Below are positions 15,587 to 15,811 of a stretch of DNA of 15,811 nucleotides, piece by piece. Each line of letters opens with the position of its first letter. Positions within the stretch are counted from its first letter, which is position 1. Source of the stretch: CAUZFZ01 sp964431285 (GTDB lineage Bacteria; Planctomycetota; Planctomycetia; Planctomycetales; Planctomycetaceae); NCBI GenBank assembly GCA_964431285.1, contig CAYSJO010000520.1, positions 1 through 15,811 of the forward strand. The letters are read 5' to 3'. The translations under genes were made by a program, and so were the position numbers. The notes under the pieces were generated by a model. That model saw only the letters and a program-made list of their open reading frames with translations, had not been told where the DNA came from and ran no database searches.

Positions 15587-15811
15587 ATGAGCCGGACAGG
15601 TGCGCCGAGCAACGGCCAGACGACAACCATTCACGTTCTGCGGCAACAGATTCGGGATGGCGGGCTGCGCGCGACTCCATGTCGGATCGCTGTGCTGAGT
15701 CTCATGCAGACGCAATCGTCGCCGCTCTGCCACAGCGACACAGTCGAGCGACTCTCGGACCTCGCATTCGATCAGTCGACGGTGTATCGCGCGTTGAATG
15801 ATCTCTCCGAT
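15587..15811 (+). CDS. Fur-family transcriptional regulator, N-terminal 75 residues, cut by window edge
   Basis: I translated this frame by hand from ATG 15587; it stays open to the last base. The pattern LRQQIRDGGLRATPCRIAVL, then SPLCHSDTVERL, then FDQSTVYRALNDLSD is the winged-helix DNA-binding domain of Fur/Zur/PerR proteins (GLRxTxxRxxVL and STVYRxLxxL). AGGGA lies seven bases before the ATG. The metal-binding half is outside the window, so iron, zinc or peroxide sensing cannot be told apart. SPLCHSD takes the place of the common p-l-s-a-e-e segment before the second helix. Confidence 0.87.
   Translation, partial: MSRTGAPSNGQTTTIHVLRQQIRDGGLRATPCRIAVLSLMQTQSSPLCHSDTVERLSDLAFDQSTVYRALNDLSD

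Overview
The window reads as high-GC bacterial chromosome, and the gene content fits a planctomycete best. The evidence is a Tad pilus locus with this gene order, a bacterial TMTC-like TPR glycosyltransferase, many GTG/TTG starts, and intergenic hairpin elements beginning GTAGCT. The taxonomic call is an inference from gene style, not from a marker gene. No mobile element, tRNA, rRNA or CRISPR array is visible.

Left arm (1-4663, all on the minus strand): a tightly packed glycan operon. In transcription order it holds a TMTC-like GT-C membrane glycosyltransferase with a TPR tail, a DPM1-like polyprenyl-phosphate GT2, a DUF2304 membrane protein, a second membrane-associated GT2, and the start of a non-hydrolysing UDP-GlcNAc 2-epimerase (WecB) that runs off the left edge. 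Three of the four junctions are 4-base ATGA overlaps. The DPM1-like gene carries an in-frame 42/45-bp tandem repeat inserted in its nucleotide-binding domain.

Centre (4664-5021): a divergent intergenic region. On the plus side it holds a plausible sigma70 promoter, a perfect dyad at the expected transcription start, and a long imperfect hairpin whose loop can pair with a downstream segment. This leader precedes the Flp pilin gene.

Right arm (5022-15062, plus strand): a Tad/Flp pilus biogenesis cluster. The order is an extended Flp pilin, a strong rho-independent terminator, CpaA peptidase, two CpaB/RcpC modules, CpaE, CpaF ATPase, TadB, TadC, a DUF192 protein, and a PilD-like protein whose N-terminal zinc/methylase domain is intact but whose GxGD protease motif I cannot find. 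The two CpaB modules lie in one reading frame separated only by two TAA codons, and the second has no export signal. No secretin, TadD or TadE/F/G gene is in the window.

Right end (15063-15811): a small three-helix membrane protein followed 4 bp later by the start of a Fur-family regulator cut by the window edge.

How it fits together: CpaA (perhaps helped by the PilD-like protein) matures the pilin, CpaF with TadB/TadC assembles it, CpaE positions the machine, and CpaB links to an outer-membrane pore encoded elsewhere. The divergent glycan operon could supply a polyprenyl-linked sugar and a protein glycosyltransferase. A link to pilin modification is only a hypothesis.
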